The notes under the pieces: generated by a model
Database searches by the model: none
Seen by the model: only the letters and a program-made list of their open reading frames with translations
Told to the model about the DNA's origin: nothing
Part shown: positions 24,655 to 32,799 of the stretch, piece after piece
How the letters are laid out: each line of letters begins with the position of its first letter
How positions within the stretch are numbered: position 1 is the first letter of the stretch
DNA from: Microbacterium sp. 67-17
Lineage (GTDB): Bacteria > Actinomycetota > Actinomycetes > Actinomycetales > Microbacteriaceae
DNA length: 64,000 bases
Reading direction: 5' to 3'
Assembly: GCF_001898325.1 (NCBI RefSeq)
Contig: NZ_MKTR01000024.1
Span: 244,587 to 308,586 of the forward strand
Translations under genes and position numbers: made by a program

Positions 24655-24744
24655 CTCTCCCCGAGTGCCGTCGGGGGCAGGCTATCGGCGCGGTCGCGGC
24701 AGCGGAAGTGGGGTGCGCGGACGTCGGCGACGGTGCGCACGAGC

Positions 24745-24810
24745 GTAGGAGTTATCGCTGAGGTAGGAGGGTTGCGCGCCGAAGCATCCTGCGCTGCGGA
24801 TTTGTCCTAC
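24745..24810. repeat. 66-bp palindromic intergenic repeat, copy 2
   Basis: It begins GTAGGAGTTATC and ends GGATTTGTCCTAC. By eye it matches copy 1 at about 47 of 66 positions without gaps, best at the ends and in the block CATCCTGCG. The hairpin is less perfect than in copy 1. It lies upstream of the minus-strand hydrolase and downstream of tRNA-Arg. Confidence 0.7.
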
Positions 24811-24871
24811 ATTCCGGATGCAGCGCGCGGAGCCTCCGGCGGCAGGGGCCCGCCTGACGGTGGGTGTAGAG

Positions 24872-24912
24872 ATAGAGAATGGGACCGCCCTTCGGGCGGT
24901 CCCATTCTCTAT
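24872..24912 (-). terminator. Perfect 19-bp hairpin downstream of tRNA-Arg
   Basis: The arms ATAGAGAATGGGACCGCCC (24872-24890) and their exact complement (24894-24912) surround a 3-base loop. The structure starts 4 bases after the 3' end of the tRNA on the minus strand. No U run follows, so it may act as a terminator, a 3'-trailer processing signal or a bidirectional block. The stem is unusually long and perfect for a tRNA trailer. Confidence 0.65.
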
Positions 24913-24916
24913 AACG

Positions 24917-24989
24917 TGCCCCCGACAGGAATCGAACCTGCGACCTTTGGTACCGGAAACCAACGCTCTATCCCCTGAGCTACGGAGGC
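24917..24989 (-). tRNA. tRNA-Arg (anticodon CCG)
   Basis: A 73-base gene without an encoded CCA. The acceptor GCCTCCG pairs with CGGGGGC, discriminator A. The D arm is GCTCAGGGGATAGAGC, the anticodon stem TTGGT/ACCAA encloses loop TTCCGGT with anticodon CCG, and the T arm contains GGTTCGAATCC. It reads CGG codons. It lies about 1.1 kb from argS, on the opposite strand. Confidence 0.97.
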
Positions 24990-25096
24990 GTACCGATCGA
25001 GATTACCATCGCCCGCCGGGCCTGCCCTGACCGCCCCGAGCCCGGGTCACCGGGACGCGTCATCCGCAGGTCTTCAGGGCGTGCGAGGATACTCCG

Positions 25097-25921
25097 GTGC
25101 ATCGCATCGTGACCGCCGAACTGGACCTGGAACTCCGGGCATCCATCGACCTCATCTTCCAGATCGCCGTCGCCCAGCATGCACCGGTTCTGAGTGAAAA
25201 TCTCACCTTCTCGCAGGGGGATCGTGTCTACACGCCGATCGAGATCATCGACCAGACCGGAAGCCGCCTGCACCGCTTCTGCGGCGAGCCGGGGGTTCTT
25301 GAGGTTCGGTACGACGCCGTCGTCGACGAACAGGTGACGTCCCGGCCGACGAGCGACCTCGAGGCGATCACCTACCTGCGTCCGAGCCGGTACGCCCAAT
25401 CCGATGAGGTGTTCTCGCAGGCCCGGCGGCAGTTCAAAGGCATTGTCGGCGAGGAGCTTCTGCTCGCCGTGTCGGAGTTCGTATCCGAGACCGTGACCTA
25501 CACGCCGGGACTGAGTCTTGGCACTGACTCGGCAGTCACGACCCTGATGACCGGGCAGGGCGTGTGCCGCGACTACGCCCACCTGGTCATCGCGCTCCTT
25601 CGTGCGATGGACGTGCCGGCGCGCTACACCGCCTGCTACGCGCCGGGGCTCGAGCCGATGGACTTCCACGCCGTGGCCGAGGCCTACCTCGAGGGCGCCT
25701 GGTACGTCATCGACGCCACGCGGCTGGCTGACCGGCGCTCGCTCGTGCGCATCGCGACGGGCCGGGATGCCGCGGATTGTGCCTTCCTCAGCTACCACGG
25801 CGGAAACCTCAGCCTTGATCGGATGCGCGTGGACGCTCGAATCGCGCCAGTCGATGCCGCACCCGCGGCATCCGGCCCCGACGCCGCCGATGACTTCGCT
25901 GCCCTCGTGCAACTGGCCTGA
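25097..25921 (+). CDS. Transglutaminase-like cysteine hydrolase
   Basis: A 274-residue protein with an N-terminal beta-rich region and a transglutaminase-like domain. The catalytic triad is visible as Cys157 in GVCRDYAH, a histidine in DFHAVAEAYL and an aspartate in VIDATRLA. Bacterial members act as proteases, peptide hydrolases or amidases rather than cross-linking enzymes; the substrate is unknown. No signal peptide is seen. The GTG start has a GATACT box (25088-25093) directly in front, so it may be leaderless. It is followed by a double hairpin before argS. Confidence 0.82.
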   Translation: MHRIVTAELDLELRASIDLIFQIAVAQHAPVLSENLTFSQGDRVYTPIEIIDQTGSRLHRFCGEPGVLEVRYDAVVDEQVTSRPTSDLEAITYLRPSRYAQSDEVFSQARRQFKGIVGEELLLAVSEFVSETVTYTPGLSLGTDSAVTTLMTGQGVCRDYAHLVIALLRAMDVPARYTACYAPGLEPMDFHAVAEAYLEGAWYVIDATRLADRRSLVRIATGRDAADCAFLSYHGGNLSLDRMRVDARIAPVDAAPAASGPDAADDFAALVQLA

Positions 25922-25955
25922 CCCCCGCAGACAAGCCACGAACACACCGAGAATT

Positions 25956-26006
25956 CGATCGGGCGCCTCTGGCGCCGGTCCCGAGCCGATTATCGGCGCC
26001 CGATCG
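25956..26006 (+). terminator. Two competing hairpins between the transglutaminase gene and argS
   Basis: The long-range arms CGATCGGGCGCC (25956-25967) and its complement (25995-26006) form 12 perfect pairs followed by GATTTTC, which looks like a terminator. The left arm can instead pair locally, GGCGCC (25962-25967) with GGCGCC (25971-25976) around a 3-base loop. The two folds exclude each other. Confidence 0.5.
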
Positions 26007-26085
26007 GATTTTCGGCTGAGGCGTGAGCGGGCCGAGCGGCCGAAGGAGGATGCAGGACGCGGGAGGGGAGGGCCCGCTGCGCGCC

Positions 26086-26091
26086 TAGACT
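26086..26091 (+). promoter_or_regulatory. -10 element TAGACT of argS
   Basis: TAGACT ends 9 bases before the argS ATG. With no Shine-Dalgarno in the gap, argS is probably leaderless or has a leader of about 2-3 bases. Confidence 0.45.
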
Positions 26092-26100
26092 GGATCGGCC

Positions 26101-27765
26101 ATGAACCCCGAAGCACTCTCCGCTGCCCTCGTCGCCGTGATCACGCCCCTTGCCGAGGCGCGACGTGAAGGCGCGGCATCCGATCTGACCGCCGCCGACC
26201 TGCCCCTGGAGCGGCCCAAGAACCGCGACCACGGCGACTGGGCATCCAACGCGGCGCTGAAGCTCGCGAAGAGCCTGGGTGTGAACCCCCGTGAGTTCGC
26301 CGCCGAGATCGCCGCGGGCCTCGAGCAGGTCGACGGTGTCGCGAGCGTCGAGGTAGCGGGTCCCGGGTTCATCAACATTCGGCTGGATGCCGCGGCCGCC
26401 GGCTCACTTGCCAAGACGATCGTCGATGCCGGCGCTGCCTTCGGTACCTCGACGGTGCTCGCTGACCAGGTCATCAACCTCGAGTTCGTTTCGGCGAACC
26501 CCACGGGTCCGATCCACATCGGCGGCACCCGATGGGCTGCCGTCGGAGATGCGCTCGCCCGCATCCTTGCCTCGCAGGGCGCGAGTGTGACGCGGGAGTA
26601 CTACTTCAACGACCACGGTGCCCAGATCGATCGCTTCGCCCGGAGTCTGGTCGCGGCCGCGGAGGGGCGACCGGCTCCCGAGGACGGGTACGGCGGCGCC
26701 TACATCGCCGACATCGCGGCGCGGGTGACGGATGCCCACGGTGGCGACCTCGATGCTCTGGATGCCCCGGCCAAGCAGGAAGCATTCCGTGAGCTCGGCG
26801 TCGGGTTCATGTTCGACGAGATCAAGCAGAGCCTGCACGATTTCGGCGTCGATTTCGACGTGTACTTCCACGAGAACGACCTGCACGCATCCGGCGCGGT
26901 GACCCGGGCCGTCGACCGGCTGCGCGATCTCGGCCACATCTACGAGGCGGACGGTGCGATCTGGCTGCGCTCGACCGACTTCGGCGATGACAAGGACCGC
27001 GTCGTCATCAAGAGCGACGGCCAGCCCGCCTACATCTCGGGCGACCTGGCGTACTACCTCGACAAGCGCGAACGCGGCTTCAACCGGTGCATCATCATGC
27101 TCGGAGCCGACCACCACGGCTACGTCAAGCGACTCATGGCGATGTGCGCCGCGTTCGGTGACGAGCCATACGTGAACCTGCAGATCCTCATCGGTCAAAT
27201 GGTCAACCTGCTGCGTGAGGGCCAGCCGGTGCGAATGTCCAAGCGCGCCGGCACCGTCGTGACCCTCGAAGACCTCGTCGAGGCCGTCGGGGTGGATGCC
27301 GCCCGCTACGCCCTCACGCGCAGTTCCACGGACTCGAACCTCGACATCGACCTCGACATCCTGCAGAAGCGGACGAACGACAACCCGGTCTTTTACGTGC
27401 AGTACGCGCATGCCCGCACGCACAACGTGGGACGCAACGCTGCGGCGGCAGGTGTTGACCGCAGTGTGTTCGCACCCGAAACGCTCACGCACGAGACCGA
27501 GTCGGCGCTGCTGGGCGCCCTGCAGGAATTCCCCCGCACTGTCGCGTTCGCTGCGGAGGTGCGGGAGCCTCACCGGATCGCCCGTTACCTCGAAGAGCTC
27601 GCGGGTCTCTACCACCGGTGGTACGACAACTGCCGCGTTATCCCGCTCGGTGACGACCCCGTCGCGCCGGTGCATCAGACGCGGCTATGGCTCAACGACG
27701 CCACCGGCCAGGTGCTGCGCAACGGACTGACGCTGCTGGGCGTCGGAGCTCCCGAACGGATGTAA
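26101..27765 (+). CDS. argS: Arginyl-tRNA synthetase
   Basis: Charges tRNA-Arg with arginine. The 554-residue class I synthetase has the N-terminal Add1 domain (1-120), the HIGH-type motif HIGG in [14 protein letters not shown], the KMSKS equivalent RMSKRAGT, and a C-terminal DALR anticodon-binding helix bundle ending [10 protein letters not shown]. The length is normal. It begins the conserved actinobacterial block running to the ATP synthase operon. The DUF2993 gene follows after 3 bases and is probably cotranscribed. Confidence 0.97.
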   Translation: MNPEALSAALVAVITPLAEARREGAASDLTAADLPLERPKNRDHGDWASNAALKLAKSLGVNPREFAAEIAAGLEQVDGVASVEVAGPGFINIRLDAAAAGSLAKTIVDAGAAFGTSTVLADQVINLEFVSANPTGPIHIGGTRWAAVGDALARILASQGASVTREYYFNDHGAQIDRFARSLVAAAEGRPAPEDGYGGAYIADIAARVTDAHGGDLDALDAPAKQEAFRELGVGFMFDEIKQSLHDFGVDFDVYFHENDLHASGAVTRAVDRLRDLGHIYEADGAIWLRSTDFGDDKDRVVIKSDGQPAYISGDLAYYLDKRERGFNRCIIMLGADHHGYVKRLMAMCAAFGDEPYVNLQILIGQMVNLLREGQPVRMSKRAGTVVTLEDLVEAVGVDAARYALTRSSTDSNLDIDLDILQKRTNDNPVFYVQYAHARTHNVGRNAAAAGVDRSVFAPETLTHETESALLGALQEFPRTVAFAAEVREPHRIARYLEELAGLYHRWYDNCRVIPLGDDPVAPVHQTRLWLNDATGQVLRNGLTLLGVGAPERM

Positions 27766-27768
27766 CCC

Positions 27769-28602
27769 ATGACGGATGCCGAACACCCGACCGACCCGCT
27801 GCCGGACCTGCGTGCGGGGTGGGTGCTCGCGGTTCCCGAGGAGTCGAAGAAGCGTCGCCGCGTGTGGCCGTGGCTCGTTGCAGCTGCGGCCGTGGTGATC
27901 GTCCTCGTCGTGGTGGTGGTCGTCATCGTCGAGACCGTCGTGCGATCGACGATCGAGGCGGGCATCGCCAGCCAGGTGCGGACGGGACTTGACCTGCCCG
28001 CCGATCAACCCGTCGACGTCTCGATCGCGGGGCCACTCACCCTCCAGCTCCTCACCGGAAGCCTCGACGATCTGCATCTGGCGTCCACTGACGTGCCACT
28101 GGGGCCAACGACGGCGGATGTCGATGTCACGCTGCAGGGCGTCAGTACCGGGGCGCCCCACACCGTGGGTCGGGGAGTAGCCACCGTGACCCTCGACCAG
28201 ACTCAGGTGGTAGCGCTCACTGACAGCGTGGCGCAGATCGACATCGTCGATCTCACGCTCCAGGATCCGGCGATCGTGGTGGGAACCGAGCTTTCGCTGT
28301 TCGGATTCGGCATCCCGGTATCGCTGTCGCTGGTGCCCAGCGCCGCGTCCGGCGAACTCGTACTTTCGCCCGAGAGCCTGCAGGTCAGCGGGCTCGCTGT
28401 GACCGCTGACGGCGTGCGGGACCAGTTCGGGTCGCTCGCCGACCCCGTGCTGCAGGACTGGCAGATCTGTGTTGCGCAGTACCTGCCCGCCGGAGCGACC
28501 CTGACGGATGCGTCGGTCACGGGCGCGGAACTTGTCGCCACGTTCGACATCGATGGCCGGATGCTCGACGACGCAGCGCTTCAGCAGAACGGCACCTGCT
28601 AA
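27769..28602 (+). CDS. DUF2993 (LmeA-family) phospholipid-binding domain protein
   Basis: A 277-residue membrane-anchored protein. A basic KKRRR at about 27-31 precedes a single strong transmembrane helix (about 33-55), and the exported part is the beta-rich DUF2993 domain. Mycobacterial LmeA of this family binds phosphoinositides and takes part in lipomannan maturation, so an envelope-lipid role is plausible. It starts 3 bases after argS. It is not part of the usual argS-lysA gene order. Confidence 0.8.
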   Translation: MTDAEHPTDPLPDLRAGWVLAVPEESKKRRRVWPWLVAAAAVVIVLVVVVVVIVETVVRSTIEAGIASQVRTGLDLPADQPVDVSIAGPLTLQLLTGSLDDLHLASTDVPLGPTTADVDVTLQGVSTGAPHTVGRGVATVTLDQTQVVALTDSVAQIDIVDLTLQDPAIVVGTELSLFGFGIPVSLSLVPSAASGELVLSPESLQVSGLAVTADGVRDQFGSLADPVLQDWQICVAQYLPAGATLTDASVTGAELVATFDIDGRMLDDAALQQNGTC

Positions 28603-28636
28603 GCAGCTCCGTCTGTACACACCGTGCGTCTCTTTG

Positions 28637-28669
28637 CAGATATCAGACAACCGATATCTGAAATCAGAT
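28637..28669. promoter_or_regulatory. Overlapping palindromes, candidate operator of the nucleoside cassette
   Basis: CAGATATC (28637-28644) and GATATCTG (28653-28660) form a perfect 8+8 inverted repeat around 8 bases. The right half also pairs with a further CAGAT (28665-28669), giving three half-sites in 33 bases. It lies 100 bases upstream of the NMT1-type lipoprotein gene. The GntR/UTRA protein encoded at 30912 is the likely ligand, by inference. Confidence 0.5.
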
Positions 28670-28765
28670 GGAAACCTGGCGGATGTCGAGGCGAAATGCC
28701 GACTGCATAGCTTCGGGGTGTCGGCACGCCCGTGTCGGTCCCCTCGATCCCGGAGTCAGCGCATC

Positions 28766-29842
28766 ATGTCCACCCCGTTCTCGCCCCGTCGTGCTCATCA
28801 CGCAGCCGGATTGTCCGCACTACTCGTCGGTCTTCTTGCCCTTGCCGGCTGTTCCTCCGAAGGCCCGGGGACCTCCGCCTCGGTATCCGCTGATCCGACC
28901 GTCCAGACCGTTCCGGCAACGGTCCAGCTCAGTTGGATCTTCAACGAAGAGTTCGCCGGAGAATACTTCGCCGAAACCGCCGGCTACTACGCCGCGGCGG
29001 GGCTCGGTCCCGTCCAGCTTGTTCCTGGACCCTCCGCGGGCGTGCCCGAGCTCATCAGCGGGACGGCCGACGTCGCGTTCAGCGATGCCGTGACCATTGG
29101 CGCTGCGGTGGCCCGCGAGCGGGCGCCTTTGAAGATCCTCGGTGCCGTGTTCCAACAGAACCCATTCGCAGTGATTTCGCTGGCAGGGGGCGCCGACATC
29201 GCAACGCCGCAAGACATGATCGGCAAGCGCATCGGCGTTCAGGATGGCAACTCGGCGCTGTTCTCCGCACTGCTCGCGGCGAACGGAATTGGCGCTGACG
29301 AGGTCACGGTCGTGCCCGTACAGTTCGATCCGGCTCCGCTCGTGAACGGTGAGGTCGATGGATTCGTCGCCTACCTCACGAACGAGCCGCTCGTGCTCGA
29401 GGCGCGGGGGATCGCCACGACCACACTTCCCTTTGCGACCAACGGGTTGCCGTTCGTTGCCAAGACCATCACTGCCGCGGACGAGACAATTGCCGAGAAC
29501 CGGGAAATGCTGAAGTCCTTCCTTCGGGCCGAGATCCAGGGCTGGGCTGATGCGCTGGGAAACGTCGACGAGACCGTGCGTCTGGTGACGGAGCAGTTCG
29601 GTGCTGACCTGGATCTCGATCCCGTCGCCGTGCGTGCCGGTGCCGAAGAGCAGAACACGCTCGTCGTTTCGGACGAGACCGTTGCCAACGGCTTGTTCAC
29701 CATCAGCCCGGAGCTTCAGGAGCGTACTCTTGCGAGCCTGTCCGCGGCGGGGATCGAGGTCGCGGCAGACGATCTGTTCGATCTGAGCCTGCTCGCTGAG
29801 GTCTACGCCGAGTTCCCCGAGCTCGTCGCGCTTGGCTCCTGA
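28766..29842 (+). CDS. Orphan NMT1/THI5-type ABC substrate-binding lipoprotein
   Basis: A 358-residue solute-binding lipoprotein. The signal peptide ends LAGC with Cys29, followed by a Ser/Thr linker. The mature part starts VQLSWIFNEEFAGEYFAET and has the NMT1/THI5 pattern of GYYAAAGL, SAGVPELISGTADVAFSD and a hinge near IGVQDGNS. Relatives bind formylaminopyrimidine (ThiY), riboflavin or sulfonates. No permease or ATPase gene is adjacent. It is the first gene of a cassette with a nucleoside hydrolase, a GntR regulator and an adenosine-deaminase-like enzyme, so a nucleoside or base-like ligand is plausible. Confidence 0.85.
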   Translation: MSTPFSPRRAHHAAGLSALLVGLLALAGCSSEGPGTSASVSADPTVQTVPATVQLSWIFNEEFAGEYFAETAGYYAAAGLGPVQLVPGPSAGVPELISGTADVAFSDAVTIGAAVARERAPLKILGAVFQQNPFAVISLAGGADIATPQDMIGKRIGVQDGNSALFSALLAANGIGADEVTVVPVQFDPAPLVNGEVDGFVAYLTNEPLVLEARGIATTTLPFATNGLPFVAKTITAADETIAENREMLKSFLRAEIQGWADALGNVDETVRLVTEQFGADLDLDPVAVRAGAEEQNTLVVSDETVANGLFTISPELQERTLASLSAAGIEVAADDLFDLSLLAEVYAEFPELVALGS

Positions 29843-29911
29843 CCGTGCTGGTGGGCTGCGCCGCCCCGCGCAGCCCACCGGTGGAGACACCCACCCAGAG
29901 AGGAACCGTCA

Positions 29912-30847
29912 ATGACAGTTCGCATGATCATCGACACCGATACCGCACAGGATGATGCCTTCGCGCTGCTGATCGGACTGCGCGACCCGCGCGCCCAGTT
30001 GGAGGCGGTCACGATCAACTACGGCAACGTCGCCTTCGACCAGATGGTCGAGAACGCTCTCTACACGATCGAGGTGGCGGGGCGCGGGGGAGATGTGCCT
30101 GTCTACGAGGGGGCACGGCTGCCATTGCTGGCACCCTTCGACGATTCCTCCTACGTTCACGGTTCCGACGGGTTCGGCGGAGCGGGCTTTCCTCGAGCTC
30201 GGCAGCGCCCCGAACCCGAGAATGCTGTCAGCGCTTTGCTACGTCTTGTCGCCGACAACCCGGGGGAATTCACAATCGTCGCCCAGGCGCCACTGACGAA
30301 CCTTGCGCTCGCCGCCGCCGCGGATCGAACGTTCCCCGGGAAGGTCAAAGACCTCGTGATCATGGGAGGGACGAATAACGCTGCGGGCAACATCACGGCA
30401 GCGGCGGAGGCCAATTTCTTCCATGACCCTGAGGCTGCTGCGCTCGTGCTGCGTGCGGGCTTTCGCACAACGCTCGTTCCCTGGGATCTCGTGATGCGCC
30501 AGGGAGTGTTTGGTCCCGACAAGCTGCAGCGCATCGAAAGCTTGGATACGCGGGCATCCCGGTTCTTCGTCCGAGCAAACCGGGGCACGCTGGCCTACAA
30601 CAAGAAGGCTCATGGGATGGATGGCAGTACCCACCCGGATTCCATCGCGGTTGCGATCGCCGTCGAGCCGCGGATCGTGACGAAAGCGAGCGACTACTAT
30701 GTGGACGTCGAGACCGCACGCGGCATCGCAACCGGCTACTGCCTGGTCGACTCGGTCCGTCGATCTGGTCGCGAGCCGAATGCGCGCGTGATTGAGGAGA
30801 TCGACGAAGATCTGTTCTTCCAGACCATGCTTGGCGTCCTCTCGTGA
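29912..30847 (+). CDS. Inosine-uridine-type nucleoside hydrolase
   Basis: A 311-residue N-ribohydrolase expected to split a nucleoside into base and ribose. The calcium-binding N-terminal cluster reads DTDTAQDDA (Asp8, Asp10, Asp14, Asp15), with Ala-Gln where Pro-Gly is usual. The MGGTNNAAGN and AEANFFHDPEAA segments are conserved. The C-terminal motif, usually HDxxAVA, reads HPDSIAVA, shifting the general-acid histidine, so base specificity may differ. A Shine-Dalgarno GAGAGGAA precedes the ATG. It is the second gene of the cassette, 69 bases after the lipoprotein gene. Confidence 0.87.
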   Translation: MTVRMIIDTDTAQDDAFALLIGLRDPRAQLEAVTINYGNVAFDQMVENALYTIEVAGRGGDVPVYEGARLPLLAPFDDSSYVHGSDGFGGAGFPRARQRPEPENAVSALLRLVADNPGEFTIVAQAPLTNLALAAAADRTFPGKVKDLVIMGGTNNAAGNITAAAEANFFHDPEAAALVLRAGFRTTLVPWDLVMRQGVFGPDKLQRIESLDTRASRFFVRANRGTLAYNKKAHGMDGSTHPDSIAVAIAVEPRIVTKASDYYVDVETARGIATGYCLVDSVRRSGREPNARVIEEIDEDLFFQTMLGVLS

Positions 30848-30911
30848 GCGTCCGGCCCCTGCGGGGAGGAGGATTGTGATCGCCCAAACGCTAGTGAGGA
30901 GAGATCGCCAT

Positions 30912-31652
30912 ATGCCCCTCGAGCCCCTATCCCTCACCGTCGGCCAACCCCTTCGTGTCGCGGTGTACAACAGCATCTCCCGAGCGATCCGCAACGGGAC
31001 CTACCCCCTCGGATCGGTGCTGCCCAGCGATGCGGAGTTCTGTACGGCCCTCGGTGTGAGCCGACCGGTCGTGCGCGAGGCGATGCTGCTGCTCGAAGAG
31101 GACCGCTTGATATCGACACGTCGGGGGATCGGTCGCTTCGTCAGCGATGCGATTCCCCGGATCGGCCTCGAACGCGTGCGCGGACTCGAGCTTCTTCTCG
31201 GCGAATCCGCCGGTGCGATCATGGTGGATCGGCTCAGCCATGAAGTCCAGCCGGCGTCTGATCTGCTTTCTCGGGCACTCGGGCTCGATCCGTCGGCTGC
31301 GGTGTGGACGTGGGAGTCGGTGCTGCGGCGCGACGGCCGTGAGCTGGCACTCACGTTCGAGGCGGTACCCGCAGCAAGTTCGGTGCTCGCGGATCCTGCA
31401 ACAGACACGTTGCCCGAAGCCACCGCGTTGACCCGGCTCCTCGCATCCGTCGACCCGTCGCACGTATCGAGCGCCTGCGATGTCTCCGTGGGCGTTCTCG
31501 GTGATCACCGTGCCACAGCGCTCGGTGCCGACCCCGACACGAGCGCCCTCATCCTTACGCAGCGTGTCTCATACCGCGGGGCGACCGTGCTCTATGCGAA
31601 GGACGTCATTCTGTCTGCGGCGGGCACCATCTCACTCCTGCAGAGCGCATGA
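30912..31652 (+). CDS. GntR-family regulator with UTRA domain (HutC type)
   Basis: A 246-residue transcription factor. The winged HTH at about 10-78 includes LPSDAEFCTALGVSRPVVREAM and the wing STRRGIGRFVSD; the UTRA effector domain spans about 95-245. HutC-type proteins repress nearby uptake and catabolic genes and respond to a small ligand. The palindromes at 28637-28669 are the likely operator. The ATG at 30912 follows GAGGAGAG. Its stop overlaps the start of the deaminase gene (ATGA). Confidence 0.87.
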   Translation: MPLEPLSLTVGQPLRVAVYNSISRAIRNGTYPLGSVLPSDAEFCTALGVSRPVVREAMLLLEEDRLISTRRGIGRFVSDAIPRIGLERVRGLELLLGESAGAIMVDRLSHEVQPASDLLSRALGLDPSAAVWTWESVLRRDGRELALTFEAVPAASSVLADPATDTLPEATALTRLLASVDPSHVSSACDVSVGVLGDHRATALGADPDTSALILTQRVSYRGATVLYAKDVILSAAGTISLLQSA

Positions 31653-32644
31653 TGGCGGGTGCGCCCCTGCTGATCAACCTGCACTCGCACCTTGAGGGGC
31701 GTGTGCGGCCGTCGACGGCTGCCGAGATCGCGAGGGAACTCGGGATGCCGGACGCCGACCGCGACTGGGAGGCGGCTCTGCAGCTGGATGGTCCGGCAGA
31801 CCTCACCACATACCTCGTGAAGGTCGTCGCCACGTTCCCCTTCTTCTCACGGCTCGATCTGCTCGAGCGGATCACCCGGGAGGCCGTAGAAGACGCTGCA
31901 GCAGACGGCGAGGATCACCTCGAGCTGCGGTTCGGTCCGGCCTCGCACGCGGCGACGCTCGCCGAGCTGGATGCCGTGATCGCCGCGATGTGCGCGGGAC
32001 TTGCCACGGGTATGGCCGATACCGGGATTTCCGCCGGCGTCGTTGTTGCGGCGCTGCGCAGCGACGCCACCGAGGTGAACGAGGCGGTCGCTCGGGCCGC
32101 CGCTCGCGCCGCAGGGTCCGGCGTCGTCGGATTCGATCTCGCCGGTGACGAACTGCTCTTTCCCGACCTCGAGCGTTACCGGAATGCGTTCGCCATCGCA
32201 CGCAGTGCGGGCCTGGGCATCACGTGCCACGCTGCCGAGGCGGCGTCCGGGCATGCTGCGCAACAGGCTGTGGAGCTCCTGGGTGCCACGAGGATCGGCC
32301 ACGGTGCGCGAATCGCCGAGGAACCCAACCTCATCGGCTGGTTCATCGAGCGCGACATCGCGATCGAAGTGTGTCCGACCTCGAACGTCTATACGGGTGC
32401 TGTGACGTCGATGGATGCCCACCCGGCGGCTTGGTTCGCCCGCGCCGGTGCCCGCGTCGTCCTGGGCGATGACAACCCCCGACAGACCGGCTCGCTGCTC
32501 TCGAACGAAGTCGCCGTGCTGCGCGAGGACCTCGGGTTCGATGACGCCATGATCGCGGCGTTGGCGCGGCACAGCGTGGACGCGGCGTTCGTTGCAGACG
32601 GCGTACGACGGAGCTGGCGGAACCGGCTCGAGAGCGGCTCGTAG
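31649..32644 (+). CDS. Adenosine-deaminase-like enzyme
   Basis: A 331-residue metal-dependent deaminase of the adenosine/AMP/adenine deaminase family. The zinc pair HSHLEG is near residue 12, and GFDLAGDE, HAAE, RIGHG, CPTSN and GDDNP are in family order, so the catalytic Glu, His and Asp residues are kept. HAAE and GDDNP differ from the common HAGE and TDDP, hinting at an altered substrate such as a modified purine or aminopyrimidine nucleoside. It is coupled to the GntR gene by a 4-base overlap and ends the cassette. Confidence 0.85.
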   Translation: MMAGAPLLINLHSHLEGRVRPSTAAEIARELGMPDADRDWEAALQLDGPADLTTYLVKVVATFPFFSRLDLLERITREAVEDAAADGEDHLELRFGPASHAATLAELDAVIAAMCAGLATGMADTGISAGVVVAALRSDATEVNEAVARAAARAAGSGVVGFDLAGDELLFPDLERYRNAFAIARSAGLGITCHAAEAASGHAAQQAVELLGATRIGHGARIAEEPNLIGWFIERDIAIEVCPTSNVYTGAVTSMDAHPAAWFARAGARVVLGDDNPRQTGSLLSNEVAVLREDLGFDDAMIAALARHSVDAAFVADGVRRSWRNRLESGS

Positions 32645-32704
32645 CGTCGCGCGGGCGCGGGGAGCGTGGGGAAGCGGATTCCCGGGCGAGGATACCCGGT
32701 GCCC

Positions 32705-32710
32705 TAGACT
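32705..32710 (+). promoter_or_regulatory. -10 element TAGACT upstream of lysA
   Basis: TAGACT lies 89 bases before the lysA start and would give a leader of about 83 bases. It is the probable promoter of the lysA-hom-thrC-thrB unit. Confidence 0.4.
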
Positions 32711-32799
32711 GACCGGAGTGTCTCGGCGCGTGCGCTGACCGCCCGAGTCCTGCTCGCGCCGCTTGTTCGGCGCCGAAGACTTCACCGATTGGCTTCTGC

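Noticed and set aside
24733..24978. Open frames containing PPTGIEPATFGTG across the tRNA
   Set aside because: This is the well-known spurious peptide produced by translating the antisense of tRNA-Arg; the tRNA structure explains the sequence fully.
26050..26088. 12-codon ORF (MQDAGGEGPLRA) upstream of argS after AAGGAGG
   Set aside because: The Shine-Dalgarno touches the ATG with no spacing, and the argS -10 lies within the end of the ORF, so it would not be on the argS transcript.
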